Part shown: one piece after another, positions 56,699 to 64,000 of the stretch
Layout of the letters: every line of letters starts with the position of its first letter
Position numbering within the stretch: position 1 is the stretch's first letter
DNA from: Candidatus Dormiibacterota bacterium
GTDB taxonomy: Bacteria; Acidobacteriota; Polarisedimenticolia; Gp22-AA2
Direction: 5' to 3'
Length of the DNA: 64,000 bases
Assembly: GCA_035635555.1 (NCBI GenBank)
Contig: DASQAT010000033.1
Coordinates: 1-64,000, forward strand
Position numbers and translations under genes: made by a program
Notes under the pieces: model-generated
The model's database searches: none
Seen by the model: only the letters and a program-made list of their open reading frames with translations
Told to the model about the DNA's origin: nothing

Positions 56699-57985
56699 TC
56701 AGCCCGACTGCCCCTCGAGAGCGTCCTGCGCGATGTCGGCGCGCAGCTGCTTGCCGTCGAACTGGATGGCCGAGGCGGCGGCGTAGCAGCGGTCGCGGGC
56801 CTGCGCGAACGTGGCGCCGACTGCGGTGACGGTGAGCACCCGTCCGCCGGCGGTCACGAACTTGCCGTCCTTCACGGCGGTGCCGGCGTGGAACACCTCC
56901 ACCCCGTCCAGGGCCGCGGCCGAGTCGACCCCGGTGATCGGACGGCCGCTCTCGGGCTTCTCGGGATAGCCGCGCGCCGCCATGACCGCGCACACCGATC
57001 GCGCCTTCAGCCACTCGATCGTGACCTCCTCGAGGCGGCCGGCCAGGGTCGCCTGCAGGATCGGCACGATGTCGCTCTTCATGCGCACCGCGATGAGCTC
57101 GGCTTCGGGATCTCCGAACCGGGCGTTGTACTCCAGGACGCGCGGCCCGGACTTCGTCAGCATCAGCCCGACATAGAGGATCCCGCAGTACGGTCGTCCC
57201 GCCTCGGCAAGCCCGGCCACGGTCGGCACCAGGACGTCATCCATGACCTGCTTGAAGGTGTCCGCGTCGATGTGCACGGACGGCGAATACCCACCCATGC
57301 CGCCCGTGTTCGGGCCGGCATCCCCCTCGAGGAGGCGCTTGTAGTCCTGGCAGGTGACCAGCGGCAGGACGCGCTGCCCGTCCGACAGGGCGAAGAAGGA
57401 GGCCTCGTGCCCCTCCAGGAACTCCTCGACCACGATGCGATCGCCGGCGACGCCGAACCGGCGCTCGACCTGCAGGATCTCGATCGCCTGCTCCGCCTCC
57501 TTTTTGTCCCGCGCCAGGATCACGCCCTTGCCTCCGGCCAGCCCGTCCGCCTTCAGGACGACCGGATAGCCGTTCTTCCGCTTCTTCAGGAGGGCGCGGG
57601 TCTCGCCGGCCGAGACGGAGACGTCGAAGCGGCCGGTGGGGATCTTGTGCGTCTTCATGAACTCCTTGGCGAACACCTTGCTCGATTCGATCTCCGCGGC
57701 CGCCTGGGTGGCGCCGAAGATCGCCAGGTCGCGCTTCTGGAACTCGTCGACGATGCCCAGGGCGAGCGGCAGTTCCGGGCCCACCAGGGTCAGGTCGATG
57801 CGGATCTTTTCCGCGAAGTCCGCCAGCTCGACGATGGACGACGGATCGATCGGGACACGGTCGGCGAGCTTCGCCATGCCGACGTTGCCGGGAGCGCAAT
57901 ACAGCTCCTTGACCGAAGGGCTGCCGCGGAGTTTCCAGCAGAGGGCGTGCTCGCGGGCGCCATTTCCGACGACGAGGACCTTCAT
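56699..57985 (-). CDS. purD: Phosphoribosylamine-glycine ligase
   Basis: PurD joins phosphoribosylamine and glycine with ATP in purine synthesis. It has MKVLVVGNGAREHALCWKL, the ATP-grasp motifs PVVLKADGLAGGKGVILA and VVEEFLEGHEASFFAL, and the signature GDAGPNTGGMGGYSP. The 428-residue length is usual. A promoter with TTGACG and AATAAT lies upstream. Confidence 0.97.
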   Translation of the reverse strand: MKVLVVGNGAREHALCWKLRGSPSVKELYCAPGNVGMAKLADRVPIDPSSIVELADFAEKIRIDLTLVGPELPLALGIVDEFQKRDLAIFGATQAAAEIESSKVFAKEFMKTHKIPTGRFDVSVSAGETRALLKKRKNGYPVVLKADGLAGGKGVILARDKKEAEQAIEILQVERRFGVAGDRIVVEEFLEGHEASFFALSDGQRVLPLVTCQDYKRLLEGDAGPNTGGMGGYSPSVHIDADTFKQVMDDVLVPTVAGLAEAGRPYCGILYVGLMLTKSGPRVLEYNARFGDPEAELIAVRMKSDIVPILQATLAGRLEEVTIEWLKARSVCAVMAARGYPEKPESGRPITGVDSAAALDGVEVFHAGTAVKDGKFVTAGGRVLTVTAVGATFAQARDRCYAAASAIQFDGKQLRADIAQDALEGQSG

Positions 57986-58087
57986 TCCCGCCTGGATCCT
58001 GAGCGAAGAGGGCCGCGGAGATGGGAAACGGCGCCGCGACGTTCGAGCCCCGCGACGCCGCGTCAGGCCGGCGTCCCAGGAATGTGC

Positions 58088-58117
58088 ATTATTCCACAGC
58101 GTTTTCGACGCCGTCAA
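58088..58117 (-). promoter_or_regulatory. Probable purD promoter
   Basis: On the minus strand TTGACG (58117-58112) and AATAAT (58093-58088) are 18 bases apart, about 100 bases before the purD start. The remaining leader is GC-rich with no recognisable riboswitch. Confidence 0.55.
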
Positions 58118-58157
58118 CACGCCGCCGGGGCTGCGCGTCCCGTCACCCGGAGAGGGG

Positions 58158-58163
58158 TATAAT
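58158..58163 (+). promoter_or_regulatory. Possible -10 element of the DUF885 gene
   Basis: TATAAT lies 36 bases before the GTG start of the DUF885 gene. No matching -35 hexamer is evident. Confidence 0.4.
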
Positions 58164-58199
58164 CCCGCGGCCCTGACGCACCACGGACGCGAGCCCACC

Positions 58200-59873
58200 G
58201 TGAAACGACAGATCGCGACCCTGATCGACGAGATCCTCCGCTTCGGCTGGCGCGTGAGCCCGTCGTACGCCACAGCCGTCGGGATCCACGACCACGACGA
58301 CCGTCTGATCGACTGCAGCCCCGAGGCGCTCCACGATCGCCTCCGGGCCACGGCGGCCTACCGTCGCGACCTGGAGCGGCTTCGCGATGCGCCGGACAGT
58401 CTGGATCCCGACGAGGCGCTCGACCTGACGATCCTCTCCGGCTCCCTGGAAGTCGAAGAGCGCCAGCTCGAGGAAGCCCGGCCGGCGCACCGCGACCCGG
58501 CGTTCTACCTCGATGAGATCCTGTACGGCGTCTATTACCTGGCGGAGCGCGAGTTCGCCCCGGTCCCGGACAGGGCGCGCGCCGCCTCGAGGCGTCTTCT
58601 GGAGGTGCCGCGCCTCCTCCGCCAGGCGAGGGAGAATCTCTCCGATCCCGCCGTCATCCCGCGGGAGTGGGTCGGCGCGGCCCTGCAGCAGGCCCAGGGC
58701 GGCCTGGCGTTCCTCGCTCATCTCAGCCGCGATCTGGCGGCGCGCGCCGGGGCCGCCGCGACGGAGCTCGACAAGGCCTGCGTCGAGGCGTCCGGGGCCC
58801 TGGACGAGTTCTCGGAGTTCCTGCGCGGACGCCTTTTGAGCGTGGCGCGGGGAGACTTCGCGTCGGGCCGGGGCCTGTTCGAGCTGCTGCTGCGCGCGCA
58901 GCACGGAATCGCGCCCGACACGGCCGCCCTGGTCGAGTTCGGCCGGCGCCTCGCGGCCGACACCGAGACGCGTCTCGCGGAGGCGGCGCGGGCGGTCGAC
59001 ACGCGTCGTCCGTGGCAGGACCTGGTCGGGGAGTGGAAGGCCGACCACCCGAGCCGGGAGCATCTGGTCGAGGAGTACCGGCGCGAAGTGGGGCGCGCGC
59101 GGGATTTCATCCTGGCGCGCGGTCTGGCGACCCTGCCGGATGGAGAGACCCTGCGTGTCGTGGAGACGCCATCCTTCCAGAGGAGCGTGACCCCCTTCGC
59201 GGCCTACGTGGCGCCGGCGCCGTTCGAAGCGGGGCGTGAGGGCGTCCTGTGGGTGACGCCGCCGGACGACGGCTCCCCGCCGGAGGCGCGCGCGCGCATG
59301 CTGGAGGACCACATGCGCCCGGCCATCCCGGCGACCGTCGCGCACGAGGCCTACCCGGGTCACCACCTGCAATTATCGGTCGCCTGCGGTCTCACCTCGA
59401 AGGTGCGCCGGTCCTGCGCGACGCCCGTCCTGGTCGAGGGCTGGGCGTTCTACTGCGAGGAGCTCATGGCGGAACAGTCGTACTACGAGGATGTCCGCTG
59501 TCGGGTGCTGCAGCTCAAGGACGTCCTCTGGCGCGCCAGCCGCGTCGTCATCGACGTCGGCCTCCACACCGGGGGCATGAGCGTGGACCAGGCGGCCGCG
59601 GTGCTGACCGAGGTGGCGCGCCTCGATCCGCAGAACGCGCGGGCCGAGGTCCTGCGTTACACCCGGATGCCCACCCAGCCGATGTCCTACGCGGTCGGGA
59701 GGCAGGCGATTCTCGACCTGCGCGAGACGATCAGACGAAGACGCGGCGGTGCGTTCGACCTGAAGCGCTTCCACGACGAGCTCCTGTCGTACGGATCGAT
59801 CCCGATCGCTCTCATCCGGGACCGCATGCTGGCCGATTCGTCCGGCCCGCCGCCTGCCGGACCGTCCCGATGA
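58200..59873 (+). CDS. DUF885-family metallopeptidase-like protein
   Basis: The 557-residue protein has the zinc-binding HEAYPGHHLQL near residue 381 and the downstream glutamate in LVEGWAFYCEELM, the arrangement of gluzincin-type metallohydrolases. The C-terminal YTRMPTQPMSYAVGRQAILDLRE is typical of DUF885. Substrates of most members are unknown; some related proteins are peptidases. No signal peptide is evident. It starts at GTG 58200, with a weak ribosome-binding site, and overlaps the next metalloprotease by ATGA. Confidence 0.87.
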   Translation: MKRQIATLIDEILRFGWRVSPSYATAVGIHDHDDRLIDCSPEALHDRLRATAAYRRDLERLRDAPDSLDPDEALDLTILSGSLEVEERQLEEARPAHRDPAFYLDEILYGVYYLAEREFAPVPDRARAASRRLLEVPRLLRQARENLSDPAVIPREWVGAALQQAQGGLAFLAHLSRDLAARAGAAATELDKACVEASGALDEFSEFLRGRLLSVARGDFASGRGLFELLLRAQHGIAPDTAALVEFGRRLAADTETRLAEAARAVDTRRPWQDLVGEWKADHPSREHLVEEYRREVGRARDFILARGLATLPDGETLRVVETPSFQRSVTPFAAYVAPAPFEAGREGVLWVTPPDDGSPPEARARMLEDHMRPAIPATVAHEAYPGHHLQLSVACGLTSKVRRSCATPVLVEGWAFYCEELMAEQSYYEDVRCRVLQLKDVLWRASRVVIDVGLHTGGMSVDQAAAVLTEVARLDPQNARAEVLRYTRMPTQPMSYAVGRQAILDLRETIRRRRGGAFDLKRFHDELLSYGSIPIALIRDRMLADSSGPPPAGPSR

Positions 59874-61156
59874 CGGTGGGACGGACCGGGGGTCTCGTGC
59901 TCCTCCTGCTCCTGATCCCGGCCCCCGGGCCCCTGCCGGCGCAGGACGGCCAGGAAAGGACGGGCGCAGCGGTCGAAGCGGGCGGATCGCCGGCCCTGAT
60001 CGACCACCCGCTCGGCGAGGTCCCCCCCGACGAACCGAAGATGGAGTCGTACTCGCACGGAAACTACGCGCTGGTCCTGGCCGAGTCCCTCTGGAACACA
60101 GGTTTCCTGGCGCTCATCGTGTTCTCCGGCTTCGGGAGCACGCTTCTGCAATGGGCGGGGAGATGGAGCCGCTCACCCAACATCAAGGCCGGGATCTACG
60201 CCGTTCTGTTCGGGCTCGTCATGTTCATGGGCGGCTTCCCGTTGAATGCCTACGCCTCGTACGTGCGCGAGAAGAAGTACGGCTTCGCGAACCAGACGTT
60301 GCCGGCCTGGCTTCTCGATCGCGGCAAGGGGCTCCTCGTCGCCGTCGTCCTGCAGGCGATCTTCCTGACGATCCTCTACGCCGCAATCCGCCGCCTGGGG
60401 AGGCGCTGGTGGGTGGCGGGATCGATCCTGACGGTCCTGTTCGCGGTCCTGATGATCGCCATCGCGCCGGTGTTCATAGCGCCGCTGTTCAACAGGTTCG
60501 AGCCGCTCCAGGACGAGTCGTTGCGCGCCGACATCCTGGAGATGGCCCGCCGGGAGGGGATCCCCGCCCACGAGGTCTACCAGGTCGACGCCAGCCGCCA
60601 GTCCGGCCACACCAACGCCTACGTCGCCGGGATCCTCGGGACGCAGCGGATCGTCCTGTACGACACGCTCCTGACGCGGTTCGCTCCGCGGGAGATCAAG
60701 GCCGTGATGGGGCACGAGATGGGGCACTACGTGCTGAACCACGTCTGGAAGACCGTGGCCTTCCTGGTCCCGTGGATCGTGGCGGGGTTCTTTCTGGTGG
60801 ACCGGGTGTCACGCCGCGTCATCGAGCGCCGGCCGGCGCTCGGCATCCCGGACCTGTCCGAGCCGTCCTCGCTGCCCTTGCTCTGCCTGGTCCTGTCGAT
60901 GCTTCTCTTCTTCGCCGGCCCCGCCATCGCCACCTTCAGCCGGGCGCAGGAGCGTCAGGCCGATCTGTTCGGGCTGGAGGTGACGCGCGACCCTGCGGCC
61001 GCCGCCTCGGTGTTTCTCAAGTTCGGCCGGCTCGACCTGGACGAGTACCACGTCCACCCCGTCGTCGAGACACTCCTCTACAGCCACCCGAGTCTCGCCC
61101 ACCGCATCCGCGACGCGCAGGACTACGCCCGGCGCAACGGGATCCCGGATCGGTAG
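59870..61156 (+). CDS. M48-family (Ste24-like) membrane metallopeptidase
   Basis: This 428-residue polytopic membrane protease has a signal or first helix (GLVLLLLLIPAPGPLPAQ) and several transmembrane segments. Its zinc motif is GHEMGHYVLNHVWK (about residue 283), with the third ligand region QERQADLFGLEV. SGHTNAYVAGI and RIVLYDTLL match CAAX-protease-type Ste24 proteins. It likely degrades membrane proteins in the envelope. Translational coupling with DUF885 suggests a peptide-turnover unit (inference). Confidence 0.92.
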   Translation: MTVGRTGGLVLLLLLIPAPGPLPAQDGQERTGAAVEAGGSPALIDHPLGEVPPDEPKMESYSHGNYALVLAESLWNTGFLALIVFSGFGSTLLQWAGRWSRSPNIKAGIYAVLFGLVMFMGGFPLNAYASYVREKKYGFANQTLPAWLLDRGKGLLVAVVLQAIFLTILYAAIRRLGRRWWVAGSILTVLFAVLMIAIAPVFIAPLFNRFEPLQDESLRADILEMARREGIPAHEVYQVDASRQSGHTNAYVAGILGTQRIVLYDTLLTRFAPREIKAVMGHEMGHYVLNHVWKTVAFLVPWIVAGFFLVDRVSRRVIERRPALGIPDLSEPSSLPLLCLVLSMLLFFAGPAIATFSRAQERQADLFGLEVTRDPAAAASVFLKFGRLDLDEYHVHPVVETLLYSHPSLAHRIRDAQDYARRNGIPDR

Positions 61157-61162
61157 CGATCG

Positions 61163-63130
61163 TCATTGGCCCCGCGAGGAGGTGGCCCGGGAGGGGGCTC
61201 CTCTCGGGACCGGCTGGCCATAGTACCTGCGCAGGGCGTCCACGTAGGCCTCGGCGACCCTCTGTCTGTAGATCGGATCGGCGATCAGACGGCTGTCGGC
61301 AACGTTGCTGAGGTTGCTGACCTCGATCAGGACCTCGACCGGGACCTCGCTGCAGCGCAGCACCGCGGGCACCCACGAACGGCGCTTGCGGATGATCCGC
61401 TCGCGGACCGGATCGTAAGGATGGACGGCGACCTCGTGGTCGCGGAACGACGTCACGAGCGCCCGCGCGAACTGACGCGACAGCCCCTCGGATCGCTCCC
61501 TTTCGGATCGTGTGAACGAGACGTAGGGCTTCTCCCGCACCTCGCGGGTGCGCGCGTACACGGACCCCGAATAACCGTAGCGGCTGCGGCGGTATTCCTC
61601 GCCGGGCACGTAGATCATGGCGCCGCCCAGTCCCGGATGGCGGGCGTCGGCGTGCAGGCTGGTGAAGACGATCTTGAGCGGGTCGCTCCCCTCGGCGACC
61701 AGACGGCGGAAATACGAGTTGGTCAGGTACCAGCGCAGGTTGACGCTGACGTACGGCTCCAGGAGCGGGAAAGGCGGGTCGGTCAGGAGCACCTCCGCCT
61801 GGTTCCTGACGAGATGCGTCGAGTCGCGGACACGGTACCCCTCCCTGCGGTCCCTGATCGTCGCGAGGACCCGCGCCCCGGTGTCCCGCTCCAGGAGCGC
61901 CTTGATCCTGCAGAGAATGTCGTAGACATACTCGTGCTCGGCGACACCGTTGTGCGCGGCGCCGCGATCGCGCCCGCCGTGCCCGGCGTCCAGGATCACG
62001 GTCACACCCTCCAGGTTGCGGCTCTGGGACGGATTCGTGTAGCGCCCCACCTCGGCCTGGCTCCTCTGCCAGGCCTCGCGGCGCGGGTCGGTCGCTGGAA
62101 GGTACTCGGGCAGGAGGTCGTCGAGGGAGATCTTCACGCCGTACCCCGTCGGGATGTCCGTCACGTCCTTGATGCCGGACCGGGAGGCGATCGCGAGAGC
62201 GAGATCGTTCACCTCCTGGCTGTCCACCCGTCCCGTGAAGCGCATGACGACAGAATAGAGAGCCTCGCCGCGCTTCAGGCGGTACCTCCCGAAGGGACCG
62301 CCCGCATCCTTGCCGTAGACGAGCTGGCCGCTCGCGTCGGTGGCCCTATCCGGGGGCGCGGGCGGCGGCGCGTGCGCCGGCGTCGACTCGGGCTCCGGGG
62401 GCACCTCGGTGAAATCGTCGCTCTCCACGTCCCCTTGACTGTCCCCCGGCGTCGTCGTCCCCGCGGCGGCGGTCTGGAGCCCCGCCGCGGCCGCGAAGGG
62501 CGGCAGGAGCAGCTCGCCCGGAACGAGGATCTCCTGGTCCTTCGCGGGGAGGAGACCGGGGAGATCGTTGCGGTCGGCGAGCGCGCGGAAATTCTCACCG
62601 CGTCCGGTCAGCCAGAGCGCCACGTTCCACAGGGTTTCCTGCGAAGGCTTCAGAAGACCGCAGCCGGCCCGGTGGATCCAGTTTCCCTCGCGCGGTCCGT
62701 CCTCGGGAAACAGGACGCGGATCACCCGCACCTTGTATCGATCGTTGAGAGACGCGTAGGGGATGGCGACGAGCTCCCCTTCGGGCGGCAGCCGATCCCC
62801 GCTGCGGGTCCGCACCGCCTGGAGCTCGCGCAGATCGGCGAGATATCTCTGGCCGATGGAGGTGTACGTGTCGCCGGCGCGGACCTCGACCGTGAGCACG
62901 AGGTCGCTGCCGCCCCGCAGCTCGGGACGCTCGTCCGCGGCCAGGCGATCGGAGGCCGTGTGACGCGCAACGGGCGCGTCCAGCCGGCGGGCGGGCTGGG
63001 GGACCGGGGCGCTCCGTCCCGAGGCGGACGGCGCGGCGCCCGCGCCGACGGAGCAGGCCAGACAGAGGACGAGGCGGACGAAGAACGGAAGCCCGGGCGC
63101 GCCTTCGCGTCCGGTGACGGACGGTCTCAC
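61163..63130 (-). CDS. N-acetylmuramoyl-L-alanine amidase with long N-terminal region
   Basis: The 655-residue protein has an N-terminal signal-like segment and a LysM-like part, [23 protein letters not shown] Pro/Ala-rich linker and a second LysM-like region ([18 protein letters not shown]) follow. The C-terminal Amidase_3 domain carries the zinc ligands of [11 protein letters not shown], the SLHAD histidine and the catalytic Glu in [10 protein letters not shown]. It cleaves peptide stems from glycan strands in the periplasm. Start GTG 63130 overlaps the gatA stop (GTGA). Confidence 0.9.
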   Translation of the reverse strand: MRPSVTGREGAPGLPFFVRLVLCLACSVGAGAAPSASGRSAPVPQPARRLDAPVARHTASDRLAADERPELRGGSDLVLTVEVRAGDTYTSIGQRYLADLRELQAVRTRSGDRLPPEGELVAIPYASLNDRYKVRVIRVLFPEDGPREGNWIHRAGCGLLKPSQETLWNVALWLTGRGENFRALADRNDLPGLLPAKDQEILVPGELLLPPFAAAAGLQTAAAGTTTPGDSQGDVESDDFTEVPPEPESTPAHAPPPAPPDRATDASGQLVYGKDAGGPFGRYRLKRGEALYSVVMRFTGRVDSQEVNDLALAIASRSGIKDVTDIPTGYGVKISLDDLLPEYLPATDPRREAWQRSQAEVGRYTNPSQSRNLEGVTVILDAGHGGRDRGAAHNGVAEHEYVYDILCRIKALLERDTGARVLATIRDRREGYRVRDSTHLVRNQAEVLLTDPPFPLLEPYVSVNLRWYLTNSYFRRLVAEGSDPLKIVFTSLHADARHPGLGGAMIYVPGEEYRRSRYGYSGSVYARTREVREKPYVSFTRSERERSEGLSRQFARALVTSFRDHEVAVHPYDPVRERIIRKRRSWVPAVLRCSEVPVEVLIEVSNLSNVADSRLIADPIYRQRVAEAYVDALRRYYGQPVPRGAPSRATSSRGQ

Positions 63131-64000
63131 GACGTCCCGTCGAGGGGCGGGCGGTGGTCGCGGAACTTCAAGGCCCCCTCGAGCGCCGCCGCGAGTCGGA
63201 GGACGGTCTCCTCGTCGAAGGGACGGCCGATGACTTGAAGCCCGACCGGCAACCGTTCGCGCGTCAGGCCGCAGGGAATCGAGATCCCCGGGAGGCCCGC
63301 CAGGTTGATGGTGACGGTGAAGATGTCCGAGAGGTACATCGACAGCGGGTCGTCGACCTTGTCGCCGAACCGGAAGGCGGGTGTCGGGGTCGTCGGAGTG
63401 ACGATGACATCCACCTTCTCGAACGCGAGATCGAAGTCGCGGCGGATGAGCGTCCGCACCTTCTGTCCCTTCAGGTAATAGGCGTCATAGTATCCGGAGG
63501 ACAGGACGTAGGTGCCGAGCATGATGCGCCGCTTCACCTCCGGACCGAACCCCTCGGTGCGCGTGCGCACGTAGAGCGTCTCCATCTGAGAAGCGCCGGC
63601 GGCGCGATGGCCGTAGCGCACTCCGTCGTAGCGCGCCAGGTTGCTGCTCGCCTCGGCGGTGGCGATGATGTAATACGTCGGGATCGCATACTCCGTGTGC
63701 GGCAGCGAGATCGGCTCGAGCCGGGCGCCCAGGCGCTCGGCGATCGTCAGCGACGACTGCACGGCGGTCTCGACCTCGGGCGCGAGCCCCTCCCTGAAAT
63801 ACTCCGCAGGCACGCCGATGCGCAGCCCCGCGGCGTCCTTGCCGAGCGCTTTCAGATAATCCGGCACCGGCTGCGGGGCGGACGTCGAGTCGCAGGGGTC
63901 GTGGCCCGCGATCACCTGGAGGACGCGCGCCACGTCCTCCACCGTGACGCCGAACGGCCCGACCTGGTCGAGCGATGACGCGAAGGCCACGAGCCCGTAG
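63127..64000 (-). CDS. gatA: Asp-tRNA(Asn)/Glu-tRNA(Gln) amidotransferase subunit A, C-terminal part
   Basis: This is the 3' part of gatA; the frame is open to the end of the window, so the start lies beyond 64000. [17 protein letters not shown] begins the visible part. [41 protein letters not shown] and [14 protein letters not shown] are diagnostic of GatA. The Lys-Ser-Ser catalytic residues are in the missing N-terminal portion. GatCAB amidates misacylated tRNAs. It overlaps the amidase gene by four bases. Confidence 0.96.
   Translation of the reverse strand, partial: YGLVAFASSLDQVGPFGVTVEDVARVLQVIAGHDPCDSTSAPQPVPDYLKALGKDAAGLRIGVPAEYFREGLAPEVETAVQSSLTIAERLGARLEPISLPHTEYAIPTYYIIATAEASSNLARYDGVRYGHRAAGASQMETLYVRTRTEGFGPEVKRRIMLGTYVLSSGYYDAYYLKGQKVRTLIRRDFDLAFEKVDVIVTPTTPTPAFRFGDKVDDPLSMYLSDIFTVTINLAGLPGISIPCGLTRERLPVGLQVIGRPFDEETVLRLAAALEGALKFRDHRPPLDGTS

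Overview
The window looks like one continuous stretch of a GC-rich chromosome, most likely from an Acidobacteriota bacterium. The main pointers are a von Willebrand factor A protein of the kind expanded in that phylum, an Oar-like TonB-dependent receptor, and a Gram-negative style envelope gene set. No rRNA or other taxonomic marker is present, so the assignment is inferred. Most of the content is core metabolism in tight operons. Accessory DNA is limited to a small degenerate island (7731-9479) and a repeat-bearing intergenic region (26312-26773).

Layout. 1-2846 holds the 3' part of an outer-membrane receptor. 2856-5767 (minus) is a sulfate-assimilation operon, cysH then a siroheme sulfite/nitrite reductase. 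It is preceded by what reads as a complete ribosome-mediated attenuator: promoter, a 49-residue leader peptide with seven consecutive cysteines, competing RNA pairings and an intrinsic terminator. This is the most striking regulatory system in the window. 5874-7590 encodes a nitrilase and an enoyl-CoA hydratase family enzyme. 7606-9514 has tRNA-Asp and tRNA-Val flanking the island, which is bounded by a repeat of the tRNA-Val 3' end and contains a broken restriction-subunit-like gene plus an overlapping DUF5678/retropepsin gene pair.

10940-26311 (minus) is a long run of twelve closely spaced genes: tRNA(CAU), tilS, hpt, ftsH, folP, cdaA, cdaR, glmM, pdxJ, two 2-oxoacid dehydrogenase E1 genes, a TPR protein and a VWA protein. 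It joins cyclic di-AMP synthesis to amino-sugar synthesis, and ftsH appears to have its own promoter. 26359-26705 carries two copies of a palindromic element whose outer arms differ in sequence but remain self-complementary. 26774-31187 (plus) has a zinc-ribbon miniprotein, hemB, hemL, a glutaredoxin-like protein and ettA. 31198-34944 (minus) has an acyltransferase, a small membrane protein and a UvrD/PcrA helicase.

35582-42403 (minus) has a YfhO-type membrane protein, glmS, an N-terminally extended glmU and a TPR protein. With glmM, this window therefore encodes the whole fructose-6-phosphate to UDP-GlcNAc route. 42560-47884 covers folK, a deoxynucleoside kinase, panB, panC, coaE and folD. 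48369-53505 has a thiolase and a hydroxyacyl-CoA dehydrogenase, followed by a large helicase fused to a DnaQ-like exonuclease, resembling a fusion of MrfA with MrfB. The rest contains HU, mtaB, purE, purD, two metalloprotease genes, an N-acetylmuramoyl-L-alanine amidase and the 3' part of gatA.
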